Source of the DNA: SHZI01 sp049290495
GTDB taxonomy: Bacteria; Pseudomonadota; Gammaproteobacteria; Steroidobacterales; GCA-2729495
Length of the DNA stretch: 64,000 nucleotides
Direction: 5' to 3'
Assembly: GCA_049290495.1 (NCBI GenBank)
Contig: JBATNV010000200.1
Coordinates: 1-64,000 of the forward strand
This document shows positions 51,742-62,025 of this stretch, piece after piece (the first letter of the stretch is position 1; each line of letters begins with the position of its first letter). The notes beneath the pieces are model-generated. The model ran no database searches and was not told where the DNA came from. It saw nothing but the letters and a program-made list of their open reading frames with translations. The position numbers and the translations under genes were made by a program.

Positions 51742-52380
51742 TCAGCCTTCGATTCTGAAAGTTACCTTGACTGCATGCCAGACCGAAACTGGCTTGCCGC
51801 CTTCCGTGCCAGGCGTAAACCGCCAGGCACGCAGCGCATGCTTGAGCGCTGCTTCGTCGAGCCGCGGAAAACCGCTGCTTGTCTGAATCTTGCCGTCACT
51901 GACATTGCCTTCGGTGTCAACCAGTACCAGCACGACGACTGAGCCTTCCTCGCCGAGTCGCCGGGAGGTTGGCGGATAGTCCGGCTGGAAGCGCCGCTTG
52001 AACTTGGGGTCAATCTCAGGTGCTTTCTTGACCACCTGAACGGTCGGCGGCGGTGCGACCGGACGAGGTTTGTCGGTGGCTACCAGCGCCGTTGTTGGAC
52101 CCTTTGTTGCTGTCGGCAGATCGATGATGATATCCGGCGGCGGGACATAAGGCGGCGGCGTCTCAACGGTCGGCGGCGGCGGGGGTGGCTCATCGTCCTT
52201 GGTGATTTCTTCGATGATCTCTGCCTTGATAAGCGGCGGCAGGCGATCAAGGATCACCGTGGACAGGCTCGTATTGATAGCCACGATCAGAAGCACATGG
52301 AATGCCACGATGCCGATGAGGATCGCCATCCGGCCCGTGTTACGGCCTGTGTTATTGCCTGTATTAAAGGTGCTGTCCAT
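51742..52380 (-). CDS. tonB: TonB-family energy transducer
   Basis: Predicted 212-aa protein. N-terminal anchor (about residues 15-38), Pro-rich spacer (D-D-E-P-P-P-P-P-P, then Y-V-P-P-P-D), and the C-terminal TonB domain with Y-P-P-T-S-R-R-L-G-E-E-G-S-V-V-V-L-V near residue 140 and A-L-R-A-W-R-F-T-P-G at the end. First gene of the operon tonB-exbB-exbD-exbD-TPR-TPR. It is the probable partner of TonB-dependent receptors, including the fusion protein at 33547. Confidence 0.94.
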   Translation of the reverse strand: MDSTFNTGNNTGRNTGRMAILIGIVAFHVLLIVAINTSLSTVILDRLPPLIKAEIIEEITKDDEPPPPPPTVETPPPYVPPPDIIIDLPTATKGPTTALVATDKPRPVAPPPTVQVVKKAPEIDPKFKRRFQPDYPPTSRRLGEEGSVVVLVLVDTEGNVSDGKIQTSSGFPRLDEAALKHALRAWRFTPGTEGGKPVSVWHAVKVTFRIEG

Positions 52381-52690
52381 GCGTCCGCATCAGGAGTCTG
52401 TGCAGTGTAATACACCGGTTTTATCAGTCCGTTCCATACCGACTCTTGTGTACGGTTACAGACCCGGCTCCATCCGGATCAGAAAGCCCCCTCTGATCCG
52501 AGTGGCAAATCTACCCGATATTTCTGTCGATTGCACACTGGTCTGCATACCAAACAGTCGCATCTGCTGGAACAGATTTCCTGATCTGCAAAAAACTAGG
52601 TAGTTTCCGCTGTCCAGCAGTCTCGGTATATCTGCCCATGTGTGGTAGGGACATCCGAGTGATGGGCAGCTTTCAGTAAAGGAGTCTCGA
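52381..52690. other. Intergenic region upstream of tonB
   Basis: This 310-bp gap separates divergent genes and should hold their promoters. The only clear structure is a perfect 9-bp inverted repeat, CGGATCAGA / TCTGATCCG, with an 8-bp loop at 52475-52500 and no T-run. I see no recognisable Fur box, RNA gene or coding frame. Confidence 0.5.
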
Positions 52691-53077
52691 ATGCGTCCGA
52701 GTGCTGCTTCCCTCTGGCCCTTGCTGCGCTTTGGCGTGGTTTTTGCGATTGCTGCATCACTGCTGCTGACTGCGTGTAGCGGGATCGACAAGAGCGCTGA
52801 CTTCGACCGACATCGCTACAGCCAGTTGACGACGCCACGGGATCGTCCTGGTGTCGTTTATTTCGACGTGATATTTCCGCCGGAATATCCGGCTGATGAC
52901 CCGGTAGCCGAGGCGGCGCGATTGACCTGGCTCAAGGTGTGGCTGGCTCAGCGCAGTCTTTGTCCGGGCGGTTTTGAGGTCGCAAAGCGTCGACCTTTCG
53001 ACTATCTGGAGGACAATCCGCGCGGCTATCAGCAACGTTGGGACGTGGCTTGCCGCACCGCCGTCAAGACGGATTAA
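52691..53077 (+). CDS. Small lipoprotein of unknown function
   Basis: Predicted 128-aa protein with a lipoprotein signal (L-L-L-T-A-C, Cys about residue 29). The mature part is acidic/aromatic, with two further Cys (S-L-C-P-G-G and V-A-C-R) that may form a disulphide. AAAGGAG upstream of the ATG. Its stop lies 4 bp from the stop of the convergent DUF192 gene. No family recognised. Confidence 0.75.
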   Translation: MRPSAASLWPLLRFGVVFAIAASLLLTACSGIDKSADFDRHRYSQLTTPRDRPGVVYFDVIFPPEYPADDPVAEAARLTWLKVWLAQRSLCPGGFEVAKRRPFDYLEDNPRGYQQRWDVACRTAVKTD

Positions 53078-53081
53078 AGCT

Positions 53082-53573
53082 TTAGTGCCCGAGTTCCAGA
53101 AAAACCCGGGTACCCGCTTCCGCCCCCCAGCGCTCGGCAAAGCCGGCATTCAGTTCGAGCACTCCGATTACCGCTGCTTGCGATTCAATCCGTTCCATAG
53201 ATAACGGTGTGGTATTTTTCGCGACGCTGTTGATGGTCAGGTCCGCACCGATAAACAGCATGTCCAGCGCCAGCAGGGTGTTCTTCATCCACATGGCGAT
53301 GCCGACTGGTTCACCGTAACCGAAATACATGCCTTCGAACTCTGGCATGGACTCAATGAACATCAGGCCCTGGGCGCGCTGCTTAGCGCTGGAGGCGATA
53401 TAGATTTCGATCAGCAGGCAGCGTGGGCCGCGGGTTTCAAGCACTAGCTGACCACGTGGAAAATCGTGCAGGAGAGCGGCGGGCTCGGCAGCAGGGACAG
53501 GGGCGCCGGCCAGAATCAGCGTCAGCACGGCAGCGACGCGAGCCCACCAGCGCACGGGCGGTTCAGTTGTCAT
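53082..53573 (-). CDS. Exported DUF192-family protein
   Basis: Predicted 163-aa protein with a signal peptide (about residues 1-28, ending P-A-A-A). DUF192 hallmarks: A-Q-G-L-M-F near residue 70, G-I-A-M-W-M-K-N-T-L-L-A-L-D-M-L-F-I near 92 and G-V-L-E-L-N-A-G near 135. The family function is not established. The ATG at 53573 lies within the end of the upstream gene (11-bp overlap), so they are likely co-translated. Confidence 0.88.
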   Translation of the reverse strand: MTTEPPVRWWARVAAVLTLILAGAPVPAAEPAALLHDFPRGQLVLETRGPRCLLIEIYIASSAKQRAQGLMFIESMPEFEGMYFGYGEPVGIAMWMKNTLLALDMLFIGADLTINSVAKNTTPLSMERIESQAAVIGVLELNAGFAERWGAEAGTRVFLELGH

Positions 53574-54150
53574 CGAATGCAAAGCGTCCGTAGTAATGCA
53601 GATCACCCAGCGTCAACGAAGAGCGGTCGTTGAGCGCCGGCAGTGCGCCTGTGCAGTAGAGCCTGCCTTTCAGCTGGCGCCGGCGGTCGCGCGTGCTGAG
53701 TGATGCCAGTTCAGCAATGTCTGTCCAGCAGCGTCCGATGCCCCCCGAGCTGTAGAAATGCCCGCTTCGTTCATCGATAAAAGTCACATTGACCGGTCTT
53801 TCGAGACCTGCGACCGGCGCGGTGACCTCGTCGATCCCCAACACCAGCACCAGGTGTTCATCATTGCCCTGATCCCACGCGATATGCAGCCGTATGCCTT
53901 TGCCGTCCGGGCGGTTCATCGCGCCACAGCGCAGTCTTTCACCCGACCAGTCGAGTTCCATGGCCAGAGAGCCAAAGACCTGGCCACGCAGATATCCCTC
54001 GCAGCCCATTGCAGCCGCCACGGTTTCAGGCACCGTCTGCGACAGCGCGAGCCAGCCGGTCAGCAGTACCGCCGCAGTGCCGCCCGGCCCGCTCAGGCGA
54101 GCGAACAATTTGCTGTCGGTACTGGTCTGAGTCTTGAGATTGCGGGTCAT
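53563..54150 (-). CDS. Exported protein of unknown function
   Basis: Predicted 195-aa protein with an N-terminal hydrophobic segment (about residues 25-45). The mature region contains four Cys (M-G-C-E, R-L-R-C-G, G-R-C-W, L-Y-C-T) and alternating beta-like stretches ending in L-H-Y-Y-G-R-F-A-F. Co-transcribed with the DUF192 gene. No family recognised. Confidence 0.7.
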   Translation of the reverse strand: MTRNLKTQTSTDSKLFARLSGPGGTAAVLLTGWLALSQTVPETVAAAMGCEGYLRGQVFGSLAMELDWSGERLRCGAMNRPDGKGIRLHIAWDQGNDEHLVLVLGIDEVTAPVAGLERPVNVTFIDERSGHFYSSGGIGRCWTDIAELASLSTRDRRRQLKGRLYCTGALPALNDRSSLTLGDLHYYGRFAFDDN

Positions 54151-54161
54151 CGGAGCGTGTC

Positions 54162-54826
54162 ATGCAGGATGAAGCCATACCTGGTGTCTATGCTAAGCCA
54201 GGTCGGAGAATCACTGTGAATATTCCCAACGGAAAGAAATCTGTTTCTGGTTGTCGTATCTCGTCCAGGCATCCGGGAGTCACGCTTGAGCCGGTCGTTG
54301 CCGGCGTTGCGCCATCTGCAGTCGAAATTGCCTTTGCGCGCGTTGCGACACAGTTCGGTAACTGCCTGGTCGCAAGTACTGCCGATGCGATCTGTTTTCT
54401 GGAGTTTGTCGCCGACGATGAGCAGCCGGCCTTGCAACGCCTGCAATCCATCTGGCCCGGGGTGCCACTGCGGCGCGCGGCAAACCTTGACTGGCAGCTC
54501 GAACCCTTGCTGGCCGGTACGGGGTCGGTACCAGCCGGCTGCATCTGCGCGGCACGCCTTTCCGGTTAAAGATATGGGACGCACTGCTCGACATTCCTGC
54601 CGGTAGCCGTATCTCCTATCACGAGTTTGCCGCACAGATCGGTGCGCCACGCGCCGCACGGGCTGTAGCCGGGGCGATTGCTGCAAATCACATTGCAGTG
54701 CTCGTGCCCTGCCATCGTGTTGTCCGGGCAGGTGGTGAACCCGGTGACTACCGGTGGGGGCGATCGCTGAAGTTGGCATTGCTGGCGGCGGAGCAGGTCG
54801 CCAGCAATGCCAACTGTGAACCATAA
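54162..54826 (+). pseudogene. O6-methylguanine-DNA methyltransferase (Ada C-terminal/Ogt type), frameshifted
   Basis: Two frames together encode one protein. The first (from ATG 54162) gives the N-terminal RNase H-like part (C-L-V-A-S-T-A-D-A-I-C-F-L-E-F) and stops at 54569. From about 54520 the +2 frame continues with L-H-L-R-G-T-P-F-R-L-K-I-W-D-A-L-L, the recognition helix region R-A-V-A-G-A-I-A-A-N and the catalytic L-V-P-C-H-R-V-V, ending in a TAA at 54824. The shift falls between the two parts (54500-54530). All catalytic residues survive, so this is either a recent inactivating mutation or a base-calling error in the G-rich stretch. Confidence 0.85.
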
Positions 54827-54929
54827 CGCAGTGCTAACGGCGCCCGGCGAGTAGTGTCCTGCCGGTCAAGCGGATTAAATTCGGGTGTTTTTGCGCGTGA
54901 GTCCAGATCTACATCACCACCTCAGTTCG

Positions 54930-56108
54930 ATGGTGACCGAGCGGCAGCAGGATGGCGCGCGCTTGCGTTTCAGCGATCTCATGGAGCACGAGTTCCGGCA
55001 GGTCTATGCCGAGCGCAATTACCCGAAGATTCGCCAGATCCTGATCGCCTTTGCCGCGCTGATCCTGATTTCCCTGATCGGCGGCGTGGTGTGGGCAACG
55101 CTGTCCTGGCCGACGGCGGTGTACATGCTCGGCATTACGTTGCCGGTCCTGACTGCGACCCTGCTGCAGACCTATAAGGAAGCTTCATATCGTCGCTCAC
55201 AGACCCTGCTTGCACTGACGACTTTCCTGCTGGGGTTGATTTGCGTTTCCATGTCCCTGCGCGGCAGTCTGAGCGGGGCGGCTTACCACTTTGCATCCAC
55301 GGTCGCCTGGGTGTTTATGGTCTGGGTCGTACTGGGTCTGCAGTTCAGGTACGCAGCAGTCACGGCAGTGGCCTTGTCCTGCAGTTATATGTGGGGTCAG
55401 CTGACCTGGGATTTTCCGCGCAACGAATTGTATTTTTCTGCTGTTGGCCTGCTGACGGTCAACATCATCGGAGGATACTGCTGCTACCAGCTTGAATCAG
55501 CGGTACGCCAGGCCTTTCATGAATCGCGGCTGCTGAACGAACTGGCCGAGCGCGACGGCCTCACCCGGCTCTACAACCGGCGCCGCTTCGATCACAATGT
55601 TGAAAGACTATGGCGCCAGTCGCGACGCGACCAGAGTCAGTTGACGCTGATGATGGTTGATATCGATCATTTCAAGGCTTACAACGACTGCTATGGTCAC
55701 CAGGCCGGCGACGATGCGCTGTTGCGCGTGGCTGAAGTGATCTCCGGCTGTGCACAACGTCCGCTGGATTTCGCCGCGCGTTATGGTGGCGAGGAATTTG
55801 CGGTCGTGCTCTATGGTCCGGTACGCGATCATGGGCGCGAGTTGTCGGAGCATCTGCGCCACACCGTAGAAGAACTGAAGATCCCGCATGCAGAATCGCC
55901 AACCAGCTCGTGGCTTACCGTCAGTGTCGGTGTTGCAGTCGTCAATCCAGGCGCTGCACGCAGTCTTGCCGGGGCTATACAGCTTGCGGATGAAGCGCTG
56001 TATCAGGCCAAGGAAGAGGGCCGGAACCGGATTGTCGTGCGCGATGCCAGCTCGGCTCATATACAGACAGGGCGCTTCCGCGCTTCGCACTCCCGCGCGC
56101 GCGCCTGA
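54930..56108 (+). CDS. Membrane-bound diguanylate cyclase (GGDEF)
   Basis: Predicted 392-aa protein. Five or six TM helices (about residues 40-185) act as a sensor region, followed by a GGDEF domain with D-G-L-T-R-L-Y-N-R-R-R-F near residue 208, substrate-binding D-I-D-H-F-K-A-Y-N-D near 237 and active site R-Y-G-G-E-E-F near 288. It makes cyclic di-GMP from two GTP. The start is uncertain: ATG 54930 is used; GTG 54885 or 54897 would add 15 or 11 residues. Confidence 0.92.
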   Translation: MVTERQQDGARLRFSDLMEHEFRQVYAERNYPKIRQILIAFAALILISLIGGVVWATLSWPTAVYMLGITLPVLTATLLQTYKEASYRRSQTLLALTTFLLGLICVSMSLRGSLSGAAYHFASTVAWVFMVWVVLGLQFRYAAVTAVALSCSYMWGQLTWDFPRNELYFSAVGLLTVNIIGGYCCYQLESAVRQAFHESRLLNELAERDGLTRLYNRRRFDHNVERLWRQSRRDQSQLTLMMVDIDHFKAYNDCYGHQAGDDALLRVAEVISGCAQRPLDFAARYGGEEFAVVLYGPVRDHGRELSEHLRHTVEELKIPHAESPTSSWLTVSVGVAVVNPGAARSLAGAIQLADEALYQAKEEGRNRIVVRDASSAHIQTGRFRASHSRARA

Positions 56109-56189
56109 GGCGGCCGCTGCTGTTACGTGCACAACCCGGGGCGCGACACAGGGCACAGCGCCGCGCTGCCAACGGCCGCAGACCTGAGG

Positions 56190-57113
56190 ATGAGCGCTCC
56201 CGGTCAACGCATCCTCTACATTCCGGGTATCCGCGCCAAACCCTTGCCCGATATACACCGTGTGGTGCTCCGGAACTGTGTGCTCGAGGGTGTACGGCGG
56301 GCTGATCCGCTGACGGCCGATGCGCTGGCTGTAAGGCCAGACTGCGTACGACTTGTCCCCTGGGGGCATCTTTTCTATCCCGAGTACCGTGACGCTGGCC
56401 TTGATGCTGCTGGGATAGACAGCTTGCTTGCTGATCCCTCGCCGGCACGTCAGGCGGTCAGCGAGATTTTCGGGTTGAAGCGGCGATTTGCGTACCTGCT
56501 GCATCATCTGGGCGACCGCATTCCGTTGCTCATCAACTGGCTGGCCGATACCGATACGCGTATCAACATCGACGACTCGCTGCGCTACTTCGAAAATCGT
56601 GATGGCATCGCGGACCGGATCCGCACCTTGCTGGCTGCGGAACTGCAAAGTGCCTGGGCTGCCGGCGACCGGGTACTACTCATGGCCCATAGCCTGGGTT
56701 CGGTGATCGCCTGGGATACGCTGTGGACGCTCAGCCATGCCACACCGCGCGGGCAGGCAGGTACGGGCGTTGACCTGTTTCTGACGCTGGGCAGTCCACT
56801 CGGCACGCGCTTCATACGTCGCCGGCTTCTCGGTGCGCACGCGAGTGGTGCCAGGCGCTATCCGCAGGGCATCCATCGTTGGCGCAATCTGGCCGCTCTC
56901 GGTGACCTGACGGCGCTCGGTCATCGCTTCGCCGACGACTATGCGGAGATGCTCCGGCTCGGCCTCGTCGCGGAGATCACTGACCAGATTGATCTGGTGA
57001 ACCCCTTCCGGGGCCAGGAGGGGCTCAACGTGCACAAGTGCTATGGCTACTTCGTCAATGCCGTCACCGGCGCAGCCATCGCCGACTGGTGGCGTGAGCG
57101 CTGTCCGGCCTAG
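56190..57113 (+). CDS. Alpha/beta-hydrolase-like protein
   Basis: Predicted 307-aa protein. I-L-Y-I-P-G-I-R near residue 8 (oxyanion region) and the nucleophile elbow L-M-A-H-S-L-G-S near residue 168 identify an alpha/beta-hydrolase. The C-terminal L-N-V-H-K-C-Y holds a probable catalytic His. A lipase/esterase role is possible; substrate unknown. The frame is open upstream and ATG 56190 gives a compact start, though its Shine-Dalgarno is weak. It converges with the OmpA-like gene (4-bp overlap). Confidence 0.78.
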   Translation: MSAPGQRILYIPGIRAKPLPDIHRVVLRNCVLEGVRRADPLTADALAVRPDCVRLVPWGHLFYPEYRDAGLDAAGIDSLLADPSPARQAVSEIFGLKRRFAYLLHHLGDRIPLLINWLADTDTRINIDDSLRYFENRDGIADRIRTLLAAELQSAWAAGDRVLLMAHSLGSVIAWDTLWTLSHATPRGQAGTGVDLFLTLGSPLGTRFIRRRLLGAHASGARRYPQGIHRWRNLAALGDLTALGHRFADDYAEMLRLGLVAEITDQIDLVNPFRGQEGLNVHKCYGYFVNAVTGAAIADWWRERCPA

Positions 57114-58564
57114 AGTGTTGCGCCGGTATCGGCGGTCTTGATGACGATGTCGATACGGCGGTTCTGGTTGCGGCCCGCGTTGGTGTCGTTGCTGGCGATC
57201 GGGCTTTCTTCCCCATAGCCGAGCGCCTGGAGGCGTCCCGCAGGCAAGGCCAGTTCGGTCATCAGCCGGCTTTGTACGGCCTGGGCGCGCGCTTCAGACA
57301 GACGCCGGTTGGACTCGGCGTCGCCTGTCGAGTCGGTGTGTCCCTCGACGACAATGCCCGCACGCGGAAAAAGGGCGATTGCCTGTCCGACTTTCGACAG
57401 CAGTGAGCCAGCGCTGCGCTCAAGTTGTGCGGAACCGGGCGGAAATGACAGGCCAGTGAGTCGCAGGATCAGTTTGCCGGGTGACTGAATGATCCGGACC
57501 TCATCGGGGCGAAACTGCTGCTCCATCGCACTGATCTGTTCGCCCAGTCGCTGCTCCGATGCCTGCTTCATCAGCAGGCGGTCGCGTTCCGAGGTGGCGC
57601 CGCCGAGGCGTGTATCCAGTTCGCGGAGTTCTTCTTCCATTCCCGCCAGTCGCCGGTCGCGTTCGCCGAGTTCCTTCTCTGCATTTTCAGCGCGTGTGTG
57701 CAGGGTTTTGATACCCGTCACCAGCCTCTCGGTTTCCACCGTATCGCCGGCAATATTGGCAGCAGGCAGACCGGCTGCCTCGGCTATGCGTCGTACGCTT
57801 GTCTCCAGCGACAGCACCAGCTCTTCAATGGTCTGTTCGTCCGCATCGACCTGACGTATCACGGTCGCCAGGTGCAGCGTATGGGCGGCTGCAAGTCGTG
57901 CCGTCTCGATTTCCGGTTTGGCCATTTCGGGCTGTGAACGGTTTGCGGCCAGCGCTGACTCAGCCTTGGCAAGCTTTGCGTTGGCCTCGGCCAGCGTCTG
58001 TGGAGCGTACCGCGCAGCCTTCATCCGCTCAGCTTCAACGAGCAGGGCGCGGGTGGAGGAAAGATAACGGCTGCGCAGCGCCTGCAGTTGCGCGTCCCGG
58101 TAATTGCCAGCGGCAACGATCCCGAGTTCATCCGCGCTTTTCAGGCCACCGTCTTCCAGGCGCCTCGTTGCTGCGCTGAAGTCATGCTCGGCTTTCAGCC
58201 AGCGTTCCGGCACCAGCCGCCAGGCATCGGCACTGCGCGCCGCTTCGCGTTCACGAATCACGCCGGCAAAGGTCGTTTTCGCCAGCTGTGCGGCTGTGAT
58301 CGCTGATCGGAACTGGTTATCGGCCTTGTTGATGTCCTGGTTCAGTGTTGCCGTCGCCCGCCCGGAATCTGCCTCACGACGCGCGCGCTCCAGGGTCTTG
58401 ACCGCTGCCGCATAGTGGTTCGGCGAAAGCATTGCGGCATCAGCGGCCTCGGCCTGTGCCCGGCTGGCCATAACTGCCTCGAAGGGGTCGTCTGCGGTGA
58501 CTGCAGTTGCCATCTCCGGCAGCATGGCCATAAACAAGACGCCCAGGGCGAACAGCATCCGCAT
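57110..58564 (-). CDS. OmpA-family protein with DUF4398-like N-terminus
   Basis: Predicted 484-aa exported protein. Signal peptide (about 1-22), a DUF4398-like helical region (A-D-A-A-M-L-S-P-N-H-Y-A-A-A-V-K-T-L-E-R-A), a long coiled-coil part (about 210-345) and a C-terminal OmpA peptidoglycan-binding domain with V-E-G-H-T-D-S-T-G-D near residue 408 and L-S-E-A-R-A-Q-A-V near 425. Probably links the outer membrane to the cell wall. Confidence 0.92.
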   Translation of the reverse strand: MRMLFALGVLFMAMLPEMATAVTADDPFEAVMASRAQAEAADAAMLSPNHYAAAVKTLERARREADSGRATATLNQDINKADNQFRSAITAAQLAKTTFAGVIREREAARSADAWRLVPERWLKAEHDFSAATRRLEDGGLKSADELGIVAAGNYRDAQLQALRSRYLSSTRALLVEAERMKAARYAPQTLAEANAKLAKAESALAANRSQPEMAKPEIETARLAAAHTLHLATVIRQVDADEQTIEELVLSLETSVRRIAEAAGLPAANIAGDTVETERLVTGIKTLHTRAENAEKELGERDRRLAGMEEELRELDTRLGGATSERDRLLMKQASEQRLGEQISAMEQQFRPDEVRIIQSPGKLILRLTGLSFPPGSAQLERSAGSLLSKVGQAIALFPRAGIVVEGHTDSTGDAESNRRLSEARAQAVQSRLMTELALPAGRLQALGYGEESPIASNDTNAGRNQNRRIDIVIKTADTGATL

Positions 58565-58637
58565 TACACAAGTCCTCTAAGTGACCAGGATATTCTGCAA
58601 GAAAACCGGCAACCCCGCGGCTATAATCCGCGCCCTC

Positions 58638-60569
<1,932 letters not shown>

Positions 60570-60704
60570 TCAGCGGCTGATAAACGCTCCAGTCCTGACA
60601 AGCGGCAGATGCGCTTCTGCCGGTCTCCCATCATTCCCGCTCCCTTTCCGATTCTGTGGCGCCGTTCACAGAACGCCGGCGCGCCTTTGCCTAATGTTCA
60701 GACC

Positions 60705-60902
60705 ATGCGCGCGAAGTACTACACACGCTTCCTGCTGCGCTCCGCCGAGCCGGGGTTCGCTGACGAATACAGTGGTGTCGTTGAGCTGAGCCATGCCGTT
60801 AACCAGGTGCTGGAGCCTCATGAGATCGAGGCAGTGCTTGCCGAGAATTTCCACCGCGACCAGCAGGAGGTTGAGCTGCTCAACTGGTCCAGAGTCCACT
60901 AA
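60705..60902 (+). CDS. Small conserved-looking protein of unknown function
   Basis: Predicted 65-aa soluble protein (Y-Y-T-R-F-L-L-R-S, then L-S-H-A-V-N-Q-V-L-E-P-H-E-I-E-A-V-L-A) ending in W-S-R-V-H. The frame is open further upstream but has no better start. It ends 50 bp before a strong terminator, which supports expression. No family recognised. Confidence 0.55.
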   Translation: MRAKYYTRFLLRSAEPGFADEYSGVVELSHAVNQVLEPHEIEAVLAENFHRDQQEVELLNWSRVH

Positions 60903-60952
60903 GTCAGTCCTGCTGCAATCAACGGATTGACCGACCCCTTCCCCCTATATTC

Positions 60953-60979
60953 GCCCGGCCTTGTGCCGGGCTTTTTTTT
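60953..60979 (+). terminator. Rho-independent terminator
   Basis: Stem GCCCGGC (60953-60959) with GCCGGGC (60965-60971), followed by eight T. It closes the transcript of the small protein at 60705 and precedes lipA. Confidence 0.93.
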
Positions 60980-61005
60980 GAGCCGTCCCGGCTACAATGC
61001 CCGGC

Positions 61006-62019
61006 ATGAGCAACTTCAAGGGCATCCCGATAGAGACCGGTAGCAAATACCGGACTCCCGACGGCGTGGTCGCCGTCCGTAACGGTATCAAGCGTAGCAA
61101 GGCTGTGGTCGAGACAACCCAGCCGCCGAAGCCCGACTGGCTGCGGGTGCGGCTGGCGGCCGGCGGCCGCTACGCAGAAGTCCAGCGCACTGTACGCGAG
61201 CATCGACTCGCCACGGTCTGTGAAGAATCGATGTGTCCCAATATCGGTGAGTGCTGGGGTAACGGTACGGCCACCATCATGCTGATGGGCGGGATCTGTA
61301 CGCGCGCCTGTCGCTTTTGCGCCGTCGATACCGGCAATCCGCATGGCCGGCTGGATGCCGAAGAACCAGCCAATGCGGCGCGCTCCGTGGCGCTGATGGG
61401 GCTCAAGTATGTGGTGCTGACCTCGGTAGACCGCGACGATTTGCCTGACGGAGGTGCCGCTCACTATGCCGCCTGTATCCGTGCCATCAAGGCGCAGAAC
61501 CCGGCCACAGCCGTAGAGGCACTGACGCCGGATTTTGCCGGCGACAAGTCTGCCGTCGCTACGGTAGTCAGTGCCGGCCTGGAGGTTTTTGCGCACAACC
61601 TGGAAACGGTGCGCCGGCTGACACCCACCGTACGTGATGCGCGTGCAGGCTACGATCAGTCTCTCGCGGTACTTGGCTATGCCCGCGAGGTCAGCGCGAC
61701 CCTGCCTGGCCGGATACTCACCAAGAGCAGCCTGATGCTGGGTCTGGGTGAGACAACGGAGGAGGTGGCGCAGGCCATGGATGACCTGCGTGCGAGCGGT
61801 GTCAGTGTGCTGACGCTCGGTCAGTACCTGCGCCCGACGGTCAATCACCTGCCGGTCATCCGTTACATACATCCTGACGAATTCTCTACGTACCGGACGC
61901 TGGGACTCGAGAAGGGTTTTATCGAAGTGGTATCCGGACCGCTGGTGCGTTCGAGCTACCGGGCGGAGCGCGCGCTTGAAGGCAATAACGTTGGCCTGCC
62001 GGCCGGCGGAGGAAGGTAG
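61006..62019 (+). CDS. lipA: Lipoyl synthase
   Basis: Predicted 337-aa radical-SAM enzyme. The auxiliary cluster motif C-E-E-S-M-C-P-N-I-G-E-C and the radical-SAM motif C-T-R-A-C-R-F-C are both intact, as is the C-terminal G-P-L-V-R-S-S-Y-R-A with the Ser ligand. It inserts two sulphurs into octanoyl-protein to make lipoate. ATG 61006 used; ATG 60997 would add three residues. No lipB is adjacent. Confidence 0.97.
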   Translation: MSNFKGIPIETGSKYRTPDGVVAVRNGIKRSKAVVETTQPPKPDWLRVRLAAGGRYAEVQRTVREHRLATVCEESMCPNIGECWGNGTATIMLMGGICTRACRFCAVDTGNPHGRLDAEEPANAARSVALMGLKYVVLTSVDRDDLPDGGAAHYAACIRAIKAQNPATAVEALTPDFAGDKSAVATVVSAGLEVFAHNLETVRRLTPTVRDARAGYDQSLAVLGYAREVSATLPGRILTKSSLMLGLGETTEEVAQAMDDLRASGVSVLTLGQYLRPTVNHLPVIRYIHPDEFSTYRTLGLEKGFIEVVSGPLVRSSYRAERALEGNNVGLPAGGGR

Positions 62020-62025
62020 CGGAGG

